A DNA stretch of 6,915 nt from WTXA01 sp964415195 (GTDB taxonomy: Bacteria; Bacillota; TC1), in NCBI GenBank assembly GCA_964415195.1, contig CAYPYD010000017.1:1-6915 (forward strand), read 5' to 3'. Positions 1 to 5,874 of this stretch are shown in pieces (position 1 is the first letter of the stretch; each line of letters begins with the position of its first letter). The notes below the pieces were generated by a model. The model did not search any database, was not told where the DNA came from, and saw only the letters and a list, made by a program, of their open reading frames with translations. Position numbers and translations under genes: made by a program.

Positions 1-1006
1 AAGGATATACCCCTCGACTATTAAATTCATTAATCTTATTGTTAATTCTATTTATTGTTGCCTTGAGTTCTCTTTCATTGGAAATATCTAAGATTAGAAA
101 AAATTCATCACCACCATAACGTGCTATGAAATCATTTGTTCTAATGGAACTTTTTAATAATTTACCAGAAATTTCCAGAGCTTTGTCACCGATCTCATGA
201 CCAAATGTATCATTGATAGTTTTAAAATTATTTATATCCAACATTATTGCAGAAAAGGTTTTATATTTTGTGGCTGCATTAATTTTTTCTTTTATATAAC
301 TTTCAAATCTTTTTCGATTATATAAACCTGTTAAATGATCAGTAGACATACTTGTATTCTGAATATATAAAAAAGCAATTAACAGTGAAAGTACAATACC
401 ATTCAACATGATTGATATACCGTAAAAAAGCACTTGTAAAATAATGCTGATTAAAGGTGGTACAGCAAATAAGGCAAGGGGTAAATAGACTTTTTTACCT
501 ATATTATTGCGGTATTTAAGTATTAAAATAGAAGCAAATAGTATTATAGCAACTGTAATGAAAGCAGGAACTATAAAATATGGGCCCCTGTAATATATAT
601 TGTTTTTATCTATATAGTAAAACCATCCAAAATATAGATTGAGTAATACCATAAGAGCGTTAATTAGATTAATACTTAACAATGGTGTTATTATTTTTTT
701 TGTTTTCTTTTCCTGATTGAAAATTTGATAATGTACATACGTCAACCAAAGAGAAGCTAATACAGGGCTTATTAGAAAAATTAAAAAATTACCAACATGA
801 TTAAATATGGTGTAAATAGTATCTGGATTACCATCGAATCTGCTAAATATATCAAGTACAAGCAAAATTATAGTCAACTGTATCATTGACATGAAAATCT
901 TATTATTAAATTTCTTCTTATCGTCAATTTTATTAGAGTGATTATATATAACAATTAAAATTAAGATAGAATATATGTTTATAATTAGATTATTTGCTAA
1001 ACTCAT
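1..1006 (-). CDS. Membrane diguanylate cyclase (7TM-GGDEF), 3' end cut by window edge
   Basis: Partial gene; 335 codons are visible and it runs off the left edge still open. The predicted enzyme makes c-di-GMP from two GTP at the cytoplasmic face. The first ~216 residues hold about seven hydrophobic segments (near 2-21, 38-56, 70-92, 107-128, 142-164, 173-196 and 198-216), resembling 7TM sensor modules. The GGDEF domain follows directly: DHLTGLYNRKRF at 223-234, the metal/GTP region LDINNFKTINDTFGH at 256-270, and an intact GGDEF signature at 298-302. RTND at 289-292 is an intact RxxD inhibitory site, so product feedback is expected. About 45 C-terminal residues should lie outside the window. 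The start is ATG 1006, with AGGAG (1013-1017) six bases upstream. It begins 13 bp after the preceding cyclase, so the two are probably one operon. The signal sensed by the membrane part is unknown. Confidence 0.9.
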   Translation of the reverse strand, partial: MSLANNLIINIYSILILIVIYNHSNKIDDKKKFNNKIFMSMIQLTIILLVLDIFSRFDGNPDTIYTIFNHVGNFLIFLISPVLASLWLTYVHYQIFNQEKKTKKIITPLLSINLINALMVLLNLYFGWFYYIDKNNIYYRGPYFIVPAFITVAIILFASILILKYRNNIGKKVYLPLALFAVPPLISIILQVLFYGISIMLNGIVLSLLIAFLYIQNTSMSTDHLTGLYNRKRFESYIKEKINAATKYKTFSAIMLDINNFKTINDTFGHEIGDKALEISGKLLKSSIRTNDFIARYGGDEFFLILDISNERELKATINRINNKINEFNSRGVYP

Positions 1007-1019
1007 ATATTTCTCCTGT

Positions 1020-1928
1020 CTATTTACCTACAACCATATTTCTTCCTGCTTTTTTTGCTTTATAGAGGTTTTCATCAACACATTGAACAAAATTTTCTAT
1101 ATCGTAATCATTTTCACTATTGTTAGTACATAGCCCAAAACTTGCTGTCAGCCTTATTCTTTCTCCATTATATATGAAAACTGCTTCCTCAATTGATTTC
1201 CTTAATCTTTCTGCTACTATCAATGCTGTTTGAAAATCTGTTTGTGTAAGGCAAATCATGAATTCTTCCCCACCAAATCTTGCAATCCAATCTTTTTCTT
1301 CTCTAAGATTAGTTTTTAGTATATGACAAAATTCTTTTAATATATAGTCACCAGCCAGGTGACCATAGGTATCATTTATTAGTTTAAAGTGGTCAATATC
1401 TGTGATTAATAAGGATAGAGGTTCTTTGTTAAGTTTGGCTATGACCAATTCCACTGGCAGTTTTTCTTGGATGTATCTTTTATTATAGATATTTGTAAGA
1501 TCGTCTGTAACTGCAGCTAGACTGGCCATTTCAAGAAGTTTTACTATTTCTGAACTTTTTGATAATTTGGAATCATCCAATATCATACTTTTTGTAACAT
1601 CTTTTATTAGTTCAACTACAATAGTTTCCTCTTCTAGTTTTATGGGAATTGCTGTTGCCATAATGATTTTATCGTCAGTAGTTTCAATCTTTATGTAAAC
1701 ATCATTTTCGTTGTATGCTCTCATTGAGATACAATTATTACAAATCTTGTTTTTATTCCAGATATTATAGCAATTTTCGAATTTTTCATTAAGCTCTAAC
1801 TCATCCTTATCTCTTTCGAAAACAACTGTTTTATTAATAGGATCTATAACTCTTATTAATTGGTACATATGATCAAAACTCATTACTTGTTGGATAAGTT
1901 TGTCTAATTCTTCTGTATTTAAATTCAT
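1020..1928 (-). CDS. Diguanylate cyclase with cysteine-bearing PAS-like N-terminus
   Basis: A predicted soluble c-di-GMP synthase of 302 residues with no membrane segment. Numbered from ATG 1928, residues ~10-115 look like a small PAS-type sensor with cysteines at 53, 63 and 66 (C-x9-C-x2-C, in FENCYNIW and KICNNCIS); these could hold a metal, a cluster or a redox switch. A helical linker (~115-140) leads to a C-terminal GGDEF domain: DDLTNIYNKRYI (G replaced by N), ITDIDHFKLINDTYGH at ~175-190, and active-site GGEEF at 219-223. The usual RxxD inhibitory site is not intact: the residue three before Asp is Glu (REEKD). I chose ATG 1928 because GGGGG lies five bases upstream. ATG 1940 and TTG 1949 are in frame but have poor ribosome sites. 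It is the first gene of a pair with the 7TM cyclase, behind an extended -10 promoter. Confidence 0.9.
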   Translation of the reverse strand: MNLNTEELDKLIQQVMSFDHMYQLIRVIDPINKTVVFERDKDELELNEKFENCYNIWNKNKICNNCISMRAYNENDVYIKIETTDDKIIMATAIPIKLEEETIVVELIKDVTKSMILDDSKLSKSSEIVKLLEMASLAAVTDDLTNIYNKRYIQEKLPVELVIAKLNKEPLSLLITDIDHFKLINDTYGHLAGDYILKEFCHILKTNLREEKDWIARFGGEEFMICLTQTDFQTALIVAERLRKSIEEAVFIYNGERIRLTASFGLCTNNSENDYDIENFVQCVDENLYKAKKAGRNMVVGK

Positions 1929-1942
1929 ATACGCCCCCATCT

Positions 1943-1956
1943 TAGACAAAAGTCTA
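1943..1956. repeat. Small inverted repeat in the cyclase leader
   Basis: TAGAC-AAAA-GTCTA is a perfect 5-bp inverted repeat with a 4-base loop. It lies between the predicted promoter and ATG 1928 and covers the possible TTG start at 1949. It could be a small leader hairpin or half of an operator. With only five base pairs it may also be chance. Confidence 0.35.
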
Positions 1957-1992
1957 GTTTATTATTAATTCAATTTAATATTCATTACGTTT

Positions 1993-2001
1993 ATTATATC
2001 A
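1993..2001 (-). promoter_or_regulatory. Extended -10 promoter of the diguanylate cyclase operon
   Basis: The minus strand reads TGATATAAT, a full TGn extension joined to a perfect TATAAT. No good -35 is seen 16-18 bp upstream, which is typical of extended -10 promoters. Transcription would start near 1985, leaving a leader of about 57 bases to ATG 1928. It lies just after the katG terminator, so the cyclase pair is probably its own transcription unit. Confidence 0.6.
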
Positions 2002-2031
2002 TTTATAAATAAAAATCTATCCTTATATAAA

Positions 2032-2061
2032 AAAATAAAGGGCAATTATGCCCTTTATTTT
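2032..2061 (-). terminator. Rho-independent terminator of katG
   Basis: A perfect 13-bp inverted repeat (2032-2044 with 2049-2061, core AAAGGGCA/TGCCCTTT) with a 4-base loop. On the minus strand the stem is followed by a long T-rich tail. It starts 20 bp past the katG stop. The A/T flanks are nearly symmetrical, so it could also stop transcription from the other side. Confidence 0.88.
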
Positions 2062-2081
2062 ATCAATTATGTTTTTGTTAC

Positions 2082-4274
2082 TTACTTAATATCAAAACGA
2101 TCTGCATTCATTACCTTGTTCCAGGCTAATACAAAATCTTCAATAAACTTGTCGTTGGCATCATCCCCTGCATAGACTTCAGCTATAGCCCTGAGCTCTG
2201 CATTTGAACCAAATATTAAGTCTACTCTTGTGGCAGTCCATTTAAGTTCATTAGATTTGCGGTCTCTACCTTCGAATACTTCACTTTCTTCACTTATTGG
2301 CTTCCATATAGTTTCCATATCTACTAAGTTAACAAAGAAATCATTACTTAGAGTTTCTGGTCTAGTGGTAAATACCCCATGTTTTGATTGACTATAATTA
2401 GTATTCAAAACACGCATTCCACCAACTAAGACTGTCATCTCTGGGGCTGTCAATGTCAATAACTGTGCACGATCAACCATCATTTCTTCAATTGAAACTG
2501 CGAATTTAGTTTTTTGATAATTGCGGAATGCATCAGCTTTAGGTTCTAGTACTTTAAATGAATCAATATCGGTCATTTCTTGTGTAGTATCTGTACGTCC
2601 AGGTAAGAAAGGTACAACCAAATCCTTCCCTGCATTTTTGGCAGCTTTTTCAATTCCTGCATTTCCAGCTAATACTATAAGGTCTGCAAGTGAAACTGTC
2701 TTATTTCCACTTTGTTCACCATTAAATTGATCCTTAATTTTCTCTAAAGTTACAAGTACCTTCTCTAATTGATCTGGTTGATTAACTTCCCAATTTCTTT
2801 GAGGTTCAAGTCTTACTCTAGCTCCATTTGCTCCTCCACGTTTGTCTGAACCACGGAAAGTTGAGGCTGAAGCCCAAGCTGTTGTAACTAATTGTGATAC
2901 TGTAAGACCTGAATCAATTATCAACTTCTTCAGTTCTTTAGCATCTTTTTCATCAATTAAATCATGATTAACTTTTGGCACTGGATCTTGCCAAATAAGG
3001 TCTTCTTTAGGCACTTCTGGACCTAGGTAACGTGATTTAGGTCCCATGTCACGATGTGTCAATTTAAACCAGGCACGAGCGAATGCATCGGCAAATTTTT
3101 CTGGATTATCTCTATATTCAAGTGCAATTGGTTTGTATTTTGGATCCATCCTTAAGGATAGATCAGCTGTTGTCATCATAGGTGCATGTTTCTTATTTGG
3201 GTCATGAGCATCTTCTACAGTTTCAGCTGCTGCAGGGTCTGATGGTTTCCACTGCCAAGCTCCTGCCGGGCTTTTTATTAAGTCCCAGTCGTATTTGAAT
3301 AACGTATCTAAGTAACCCATATCCCATTTATTAGGTTTTGGTTTCCAGGCTCCTTCAATACCGCTTCCTATTGCATCTCCGCCTTTACCGCTTTTGAAGG
3401 TACTTTGCCATCCAAGACCCATATTTTCAATTGGAGCCCCTTCAGGTTCTGGTCCCACATGAGTAGCTGGTCCTGCACCGTGGCATTTGCCAAAAGTATG
3501 ACCACCGGCTACAAGGGCTACGGTTTCTTCATCGTTCATAGCCATACGAGCAAAGGTTTCTCTTACGTCAATACCTGAAGCTGTTGCTATTGGTTGTCCA
3601 TTTGGTCCTTCAGGATTTACATATATTAAGCCCATTTGCACTGCAGCTAGTGGGTTTTCCAGTTCACGTTCTCCAGTGTATCTCTTGTCCCCAAGCCATT
3701 CTGACTCTGCTCCCCAGTATACGTCTTCTTGTGGTTCCCATACGTCTTCACGACCTCCACCAAAACCAAAGGTCTTGAATCCCATTGATTCCATAGCACA
3801 ATTACCAGCTAGGACCATAAGATCAGCCCAGGATATTTTATTGCCATATTTTTTCTTGATTGGCCAAAGAAGGCGTCTTGCCTTATCTAGGTTTACGTTG
3901 TCTGGCCAACTATTAAGCGGAGCAAATCGTTGGGTGCCATCACTTGCTCCTCCACGTCCGTCTCCCATTCTATAAGTGCCCGCACTGTGCCAGGCCATTC
4001 TTATAAATAAAGGACCGTAGGTGCCATAGTCGGCAGGCCACCAGTCTTGTGAATTTTTCATTAGTGCATATATATCTTCTTTGACTGCTTTTAAATCTAA
4101 TTTTTTAAATTCTTCTGCATAATTAAAATCAACACCCAATGGATTGCTGAGATTGGAGTTCTGATGTAGAATCCTGAGATTGAGCTTGTTAGGCCACCAA
4201 TCTTTATTTGTTGTGCCACTACCAGATACTGCTTTGCTTGTTCTTCCTGTTACTGGACATTTCATTTCTCCCAT
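2082..4274 (-). CDS. katG: Catalase-peroxidase KatG
   Basis: A bifunctional haem enzyme that turns H2O2 into water and oxygen and also acts as a peroxidase; cytoplasmic, no signal peptide. At 730 residues it is full length for the family and has the duplicated two-domain layout: a haem-binding half (~25-425) and a haem-less C-terminal half (~430-730). The distal triad is Arg92, Trp95, His96 (RMAWHSAGTYR). Trp95, Tyr218 (LIYVNPEGPNG) and Met244 (FARMAMNDEE) are the residues of the family's Met-Tyr-Trp adduct needed for catalase activity. The proximal side has His259 (GGHTFGK), Trp317 and Asp371; the mobile arginine is Arg408. All key residues are present. Ser304 matches Ser315 of the mycobacterial enzyme. 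Cys264 sits where Thr is common (GKCHGAG). AAGGAGGG (4281-4288) fixes the start at ATG 4274. The gene has its own promoter and terminator and is visibly richer in GC than its neighbours. Confidence 0.98.
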   Translation of the reverse strand: MGEMKCPVTGRTSKAVSGSGTTNKDWWPNKLNLRILHQNSNLSNPLGVDFNYAEEFKKLDLKAVKEDIYALMKNSQDWWPADYGTYGPLFIRMAWHSAGTYRMGDGRGGASDGTQRFAPLNSWPDNVNLDKARRLLWPIKKKYGNKISWADLMVLAGNCAMESMGFKTFGFGGGREDVWEPQEDVYWGAESEWLGDKRYTGERELENPLAAVQMGLIYVNPEGPNGQPIATASGIDVRETFARMAMNDEETVALVAGGHTFGKCHGAGPATHVGPEPEGAPIENMGLGWQSTFKSGKGGDAIGSGIEGAWKPKPNKWDMGYLDTLFKYDWDLIKSPAGAWQWKPSDPAAAETVEDAHDPNKKHAPMMTTADLSLRMDPKYKPIALEYRDNPEKFADAFARAWFKLTHRDMGPKSRYLGPEVPKEDLIWQDPVPKVNHDLIDEKDAKELKKLIIDSGLTVSQLVTTAWASASTFRGSDKRGGANGARVRLEPQRNWEVNQPDQLEKVLVTLEKIKDQFNGEQSGNKTVSLADLIVLAGNAGIEKAAKNAGKDLVVPFLPGRTDTTQEMTDIDSFKVLEPKADAFRNYQKTKFAVSIEEMMVDRAQLLTLTAPEMTVLVGGMRVLNTNYSQSKHGVFTTRPETLSNDFFVNLVDMETIWKPISEESEVFEGRDRKSNELKWTATRVDLIFGSNAELRAIAEVYAGDDANDKFIEDFVLAWNKVMNADRFDIK

Positions 4275-4280
4275 TTTAAA

Positions 4281-4288
4281 CCCTCCTT
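4281..4288 (-). promoter_or_regulatory. Strong Shine-Dalgarno site of katG
   Basis: The minus strand reads AAGGAGGG, ending six bases (TTTAAA) before ATG 4274. This near-perfect match to the 16S rRNA tail decides between ATG 4274 and the in-frame ATG three codons later, and suggests strong translation. Confidence 0.85.
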
Positions 4289-4346
4289 GTTATGACTTTA
4301 TCTAAGCTCGTCAATGTCTATGTCAATGATATTGTCTTATATGGTC

Positions 4347-4375
4347 ATTGTACCAATTAACGTTTTTTTAAACAA
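4347..4375 (-). promoter_or_regulatory. Probable katG promoter
   Basis: On the minus strand TTGTTT (4370-4375), a 17-bp spacer (4353-4369) and TACAAT (4347-4352) form a plausible sigma-A promoter, giving a leader of ~65 bases. TATAAG at 4336-4341 is an alternative -10 but lacks a good -35. Next to the -35 lies the palindrome AAGTA-TCAT-TACTT (4377-4390). CAATGA/TCATTG arms (4324-4329, 4345-4350) and two direct GTCAATG copies (4310-4316, 4322-4328) lie around and below the start point. I see no clear match to the Bacillus PerR box TTATAATNATTATAA. Confidence 0.5.
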
Positions 4376-4376
4376 T

Positions 4377-4390
4377 AAGTATCATTACTT
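4377..4390. promoter_or_regulatory. Candidate operator palindrome upstream of katG
   Basis: AAGTA-TCAT-TACTT, a perfect 5-bp inverted repeat with a 4-base centre, one base upstream of the predicted katG -35. The position suits an activator or repressor site. The regulator is not identifiable, and the AT-rich background allows chance. Confidence 0.35.
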
Positions 4391-4436
4391 TTGATATTAA
4401 AAAATATGTAATAAAAATATATGCAATTCAACTACA

Positions 4437-4471
4437 AAAATTGCCTATATCAAAATGATATAGGCAATTTT
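4437..4471 (-). terminator. Rho-independent terminator of the fic-BFD operon
   Basis: A perfect 16-bp inverted repeat (4437-4452 with 4456-4471, core TTGCCTATATCA) with a 3-base loop. On the minus strand it is followed by TTTTT. It begins 10 bp past the BFD stop codon and separates this unit from katG. Confidence 0.88.
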
Positions 4472-4481
4472 CCATAGGTTT

Positions 4482-4674
4482 TTAACTATGTTTATTAAAT
4501 ACACTAACAAGATCATTATAGCAGCATGTTCCTTTAGGATTATTAACTGCACAATTACTGTTTTTCATGGCTCCTGTAACTTCTATCACTGCTTCTATTG
4601 AAGAAGCTCCATTTTTTATTGCATTTATGATATCTTGTTCTGTTACATGATTACAGTAACATATACTCTGTCAT
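4482..4674 (-). pseudogene. BFD-type (2Fe-2S)-binding protein, start out of frame (frameshift)
   Basis: The frame at 4670-4482 encodes about 62 residues matching small BFD-like [2Fe-2S] proteins: an N-terminal CYCNHVTEQDI, a short helical middle (AIKNGASSIEAVIEVTGAM), and a C-terminal NCAVNNPKGTCCY. The paired Cys-x-Cys and the later Cys and Cys-Cys are the expected cluster ligands. Such proteins carry electrons or take part in Fe-S or iron handling. There is no ATG, GTG or TTG in this frame before the first Cys. Instead ATG 4674, five bases after AGGAG (4680-4684) and overlapping the fic stop as ATGA, opens a different frame that ends after seven codons. One extra TA in the TATAT tract near 4661-4665 would give MTEYICYCNHVT, a normal family start, so a 2-base slippage loss is likely. 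A sequencing error, recoding, or readthrough of the fic UGA are alternatives. Confidence 0.8.
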
Positions 4675-5741
4675 GAAATCTCCTCTTTTTTATTGGTATT
4701 TCTAATGTAGGTTGTATTTTTACCGGCACCAATTTTAATTAAATAATTTTCTTTCAGCAATTGAGAAAGCGTAACTTCAATGGTCGAAACACTAATGTCA
4801 GGGCATTTTTCAAGTATATCCCTTTTAGAAAATTTACTTAGTGAGTTTTCAAATAGATTTTTTATCCTTTCTGGTTTTGATAAGCTCTTGTTTTGCAAAT
4901 GCTCAACTCTATTAGAAAATTCCTTATATGCTTTTAGTATTATCTCTAAATAGTATTTTACAAATGGAAGATATAGATTTTGATTGTAATGCCAATCTAT
5001 GGAACTGTCTTTTAATACTTCATAATATGTTTCCTTTGTTTTTTCAATTATCATTTCTATACTAATATACTTACCAACTATATATCCTGAACTATAAAGT
5101 AACAAAAGTGTTAATAATCTACTCATACGTCCATTACCATCATTAAATGGATGAATACAAAGAAAATCCAAAATGAACATTGGAATGATAAGCAGCGAAT
5201 CATTTTTTTCGGAATTTAATGAATCAATTAAAGAATCAGTTATCCTTACCATAGCATCAGGGGTCTCAAAAGCTGATAATGGCTTAAACCTAATTACATT
5301 ATTACCATCAATATCAGTTTCAGCAATTATATTATCTGAATTCTTAAACTTTCCTCCAATTCCTGATGGACTAAACTGATAAAGATCTCTATGTAATTGC
5401 AATATCACGTTTACTCTGGGAACCATATAATCATAATTTTCATGAATTAATTGAAGAACTTCACGATAACCAGCAATTTCTGATTCTGATCTATTTCTAG
5501 GTGCTGATTTATCCTTTACTATAGCATCTAATCTTTCGTCTGAAGTATATATTCCTTCAATTCGGTTTGATGCTCCTGTACTTTGCACCTTAGCAATTTC
5601 CAACATAGATTTTAAAATATCTGGTTGTGCTTCAATAAATAATTGTTGCTTACCCTTGTACTCATGTATAGCAGCTACAAGATTCATTATATCACTGCAA
5701 AATAATTCATTTGGAATGGTACTATAATCAAATAATCTCAT
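4671..5741 (-). CDS. Fic family protein (AMP-transferase) with C-terminal winged helix
   Basis: Fic enzymes usually move AMP from ATP to a hydroxyl side chain of a target protein; some also remove it. The protein has 356 residues from ATG 5741. The core motif HPFNDGNGRMSR at ~197-208 matches HPFx(D/E)GNGRxxR: catalytic His, metal-binding Asp and phosphate-binding GNGR are intact. SNRIEG at ~58-63 fits the (S/T)xxxE(G/N) inhibitory helix on the N-terminal side, so this is a self-inhibited class II Fic. The C-terminal ~65 residues (SKPERIKNLF to TTYIR) look like a winged-helix DNA-binding domain. AGAGG six bases upstream favours ATG 5741; ATG 5762, seven codons earlier, is possible behind AAAGGG. 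It has its own promoter with three TGTGCAGAA copies, and its stop overlaps the start of the BFD-type gene. No antitoxin gene is seen; the target is unknown. Confidence 0.93.
   Translation of the reverse strand: MRLFDYSTIPNELFCSDIMNLVAAIHEYKGKQQLFIEAQPDILKSMLEIAKVQSTGASNRIEGIYTSDERLDAIVKDKSAPRNRSESEIAGYREVLQLIHENYDYMVPRVNVILQLHRDLYQFSPSGIGGKFKNSDNIIAETDIDGNNVIRFKPLSAFETPDAMVRITDSLIDSLNSEKNDSLLIIPMFILDFLCIHPFNDGNGRMSRLLTLLLLYSSGYIVGKYISIEMIIEKTKETYYEVLKDSSIDWHYNQNLYLPFVKYYLEIILKAYKEFSNRVEHLQNKSLSKPERIKNLFENSLSKFSKRDILEKCPDISVSTIEVTLSQLLKENYLIKIGAGKNTTYIRNTNKKEEIS
4679..4686 (-). promoter_or_regulatory. Shine-Dalgarno site for the BFD-type gene
   Basis: The minus strand reads AGAGGAGA inside the 3' end of fic, with core AGGAG five bases before ATG 4674. 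It marks ATG 4674 as the intended start of the small Fe-S gene and shows that the ATGA overlap with fic is a real translational-coupling junction, although that start is now out of frame. Confidence 0.75.
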
Positions 5742-5752
5742 ATACAACCTCT

Positions 5753-5827
5753 TTCTGCACATAATAATACCCTTTATGCATTATTTTATATATAAAATGT
5801 GCAGAAGTCAAGTTGTTTTGTGCAGAA
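5753..5827. repeat. Three TGTGCAGAA copies around the fic promoter (candidate operator)
   Basis: TGTGCAGAA occurs on the plus strand at 5798-5806 and 5819-5827, exactly 21 bp apart (two helical turns), and on the minus strand at 5753-5761. One extra base makes 5753-5762 and 5797-5806 a perfect 10-bp inverted repeat. Relative to fic, one copy lies above the -35, one fills part of the -35/-10 spacer, and the inverted copy lies just upstream of the ribosome site and start. This is the layout of a repressor operator. The regulator is unknown; Fic itself, through its winged helix, is one candidate. Confidence 0.6.
5783..5811 (-). promoter_or_regulatory. Sigma-A promoter of fic
   Basis: On the minus strand TTGACT (5806-5811) and TAAAAT (5783-5788) each match the consensus at five of six bases, with a 17-bp spacer. 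Transcription would start near 5776, giving a leader of about 35 bases to ATG 5741. The -10 and part of the spacer form a perfect 16-bp palindrome, ATTTTATATATAAAAT (5783-5798). Confidence 0.72.
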
Positions 5828-5828
5828 A

Positions 5829-5860
5829 AGAGACAAAAGGCATATATACCCTTTATCTCT
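5829..5860 (-). terminator. Rho-independent terminator of the flavodiiron gene
   Basis: Arms 5849-5860 and 5829-5840 pair over 12 bp with an 8-base loop. On the minus-strand RNA the two non-Watson-Crick positions are G-U pairs, whereas on the plus strand they would be A-C mismatches, so the hairpin belongs to minus-strand transcription. A short T run (TTTTC) follows. It begins 14 bp past the stop codon. Confidence 0.75.
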
Positions 5861-5874
5861 CTAAACTATATAAT

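Noticed and set aside
1938..1949. Earlier starts TTG 1949 or ATG 1940 for the soluble cyclase
   Set aside because: Neither has a ribosome site; TTG 1949 lies inside the TAGAC/GTCTA repeat. ATG 1928 has GGGGG five bases upstream, although this too is not a perfect site.
2521..3975. Plus-strand open frames opposite katG (2521-2730, 3584-3778, 3676-3975)
   Set aside because: They are antisense to a clearly real gene, have no recognisable domains or ribosome sites that I can support, and look like by-products of katG codon use.
4662..4664. AUA as a non-standard start for the BFD-type protein
   Set aside because: It would lie 15 bases from the strong AGGAG, too far for normal initiation, while ATG 4674 is ideally placed. 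A 2-base loss explains the data better.
4671..4673. UGA at the end of fic as a selenocysteine codon
   Set aside because: The stop is followed by a normal terminator-bounded small gene with its own ribosome site, and I see no SECIS-like hairpin just after the UGA. Fic proteins normally end at about this point.
5767..5856. Direct repeat ATACCCTTTAT at 5767-5777 and 5846-5856
   Set aside because: The second copy is part of the flavodiiron terminator stem and the first holds an SD-like AAAGGG in the fic leader; the shared 11-mer needs no further explanation.
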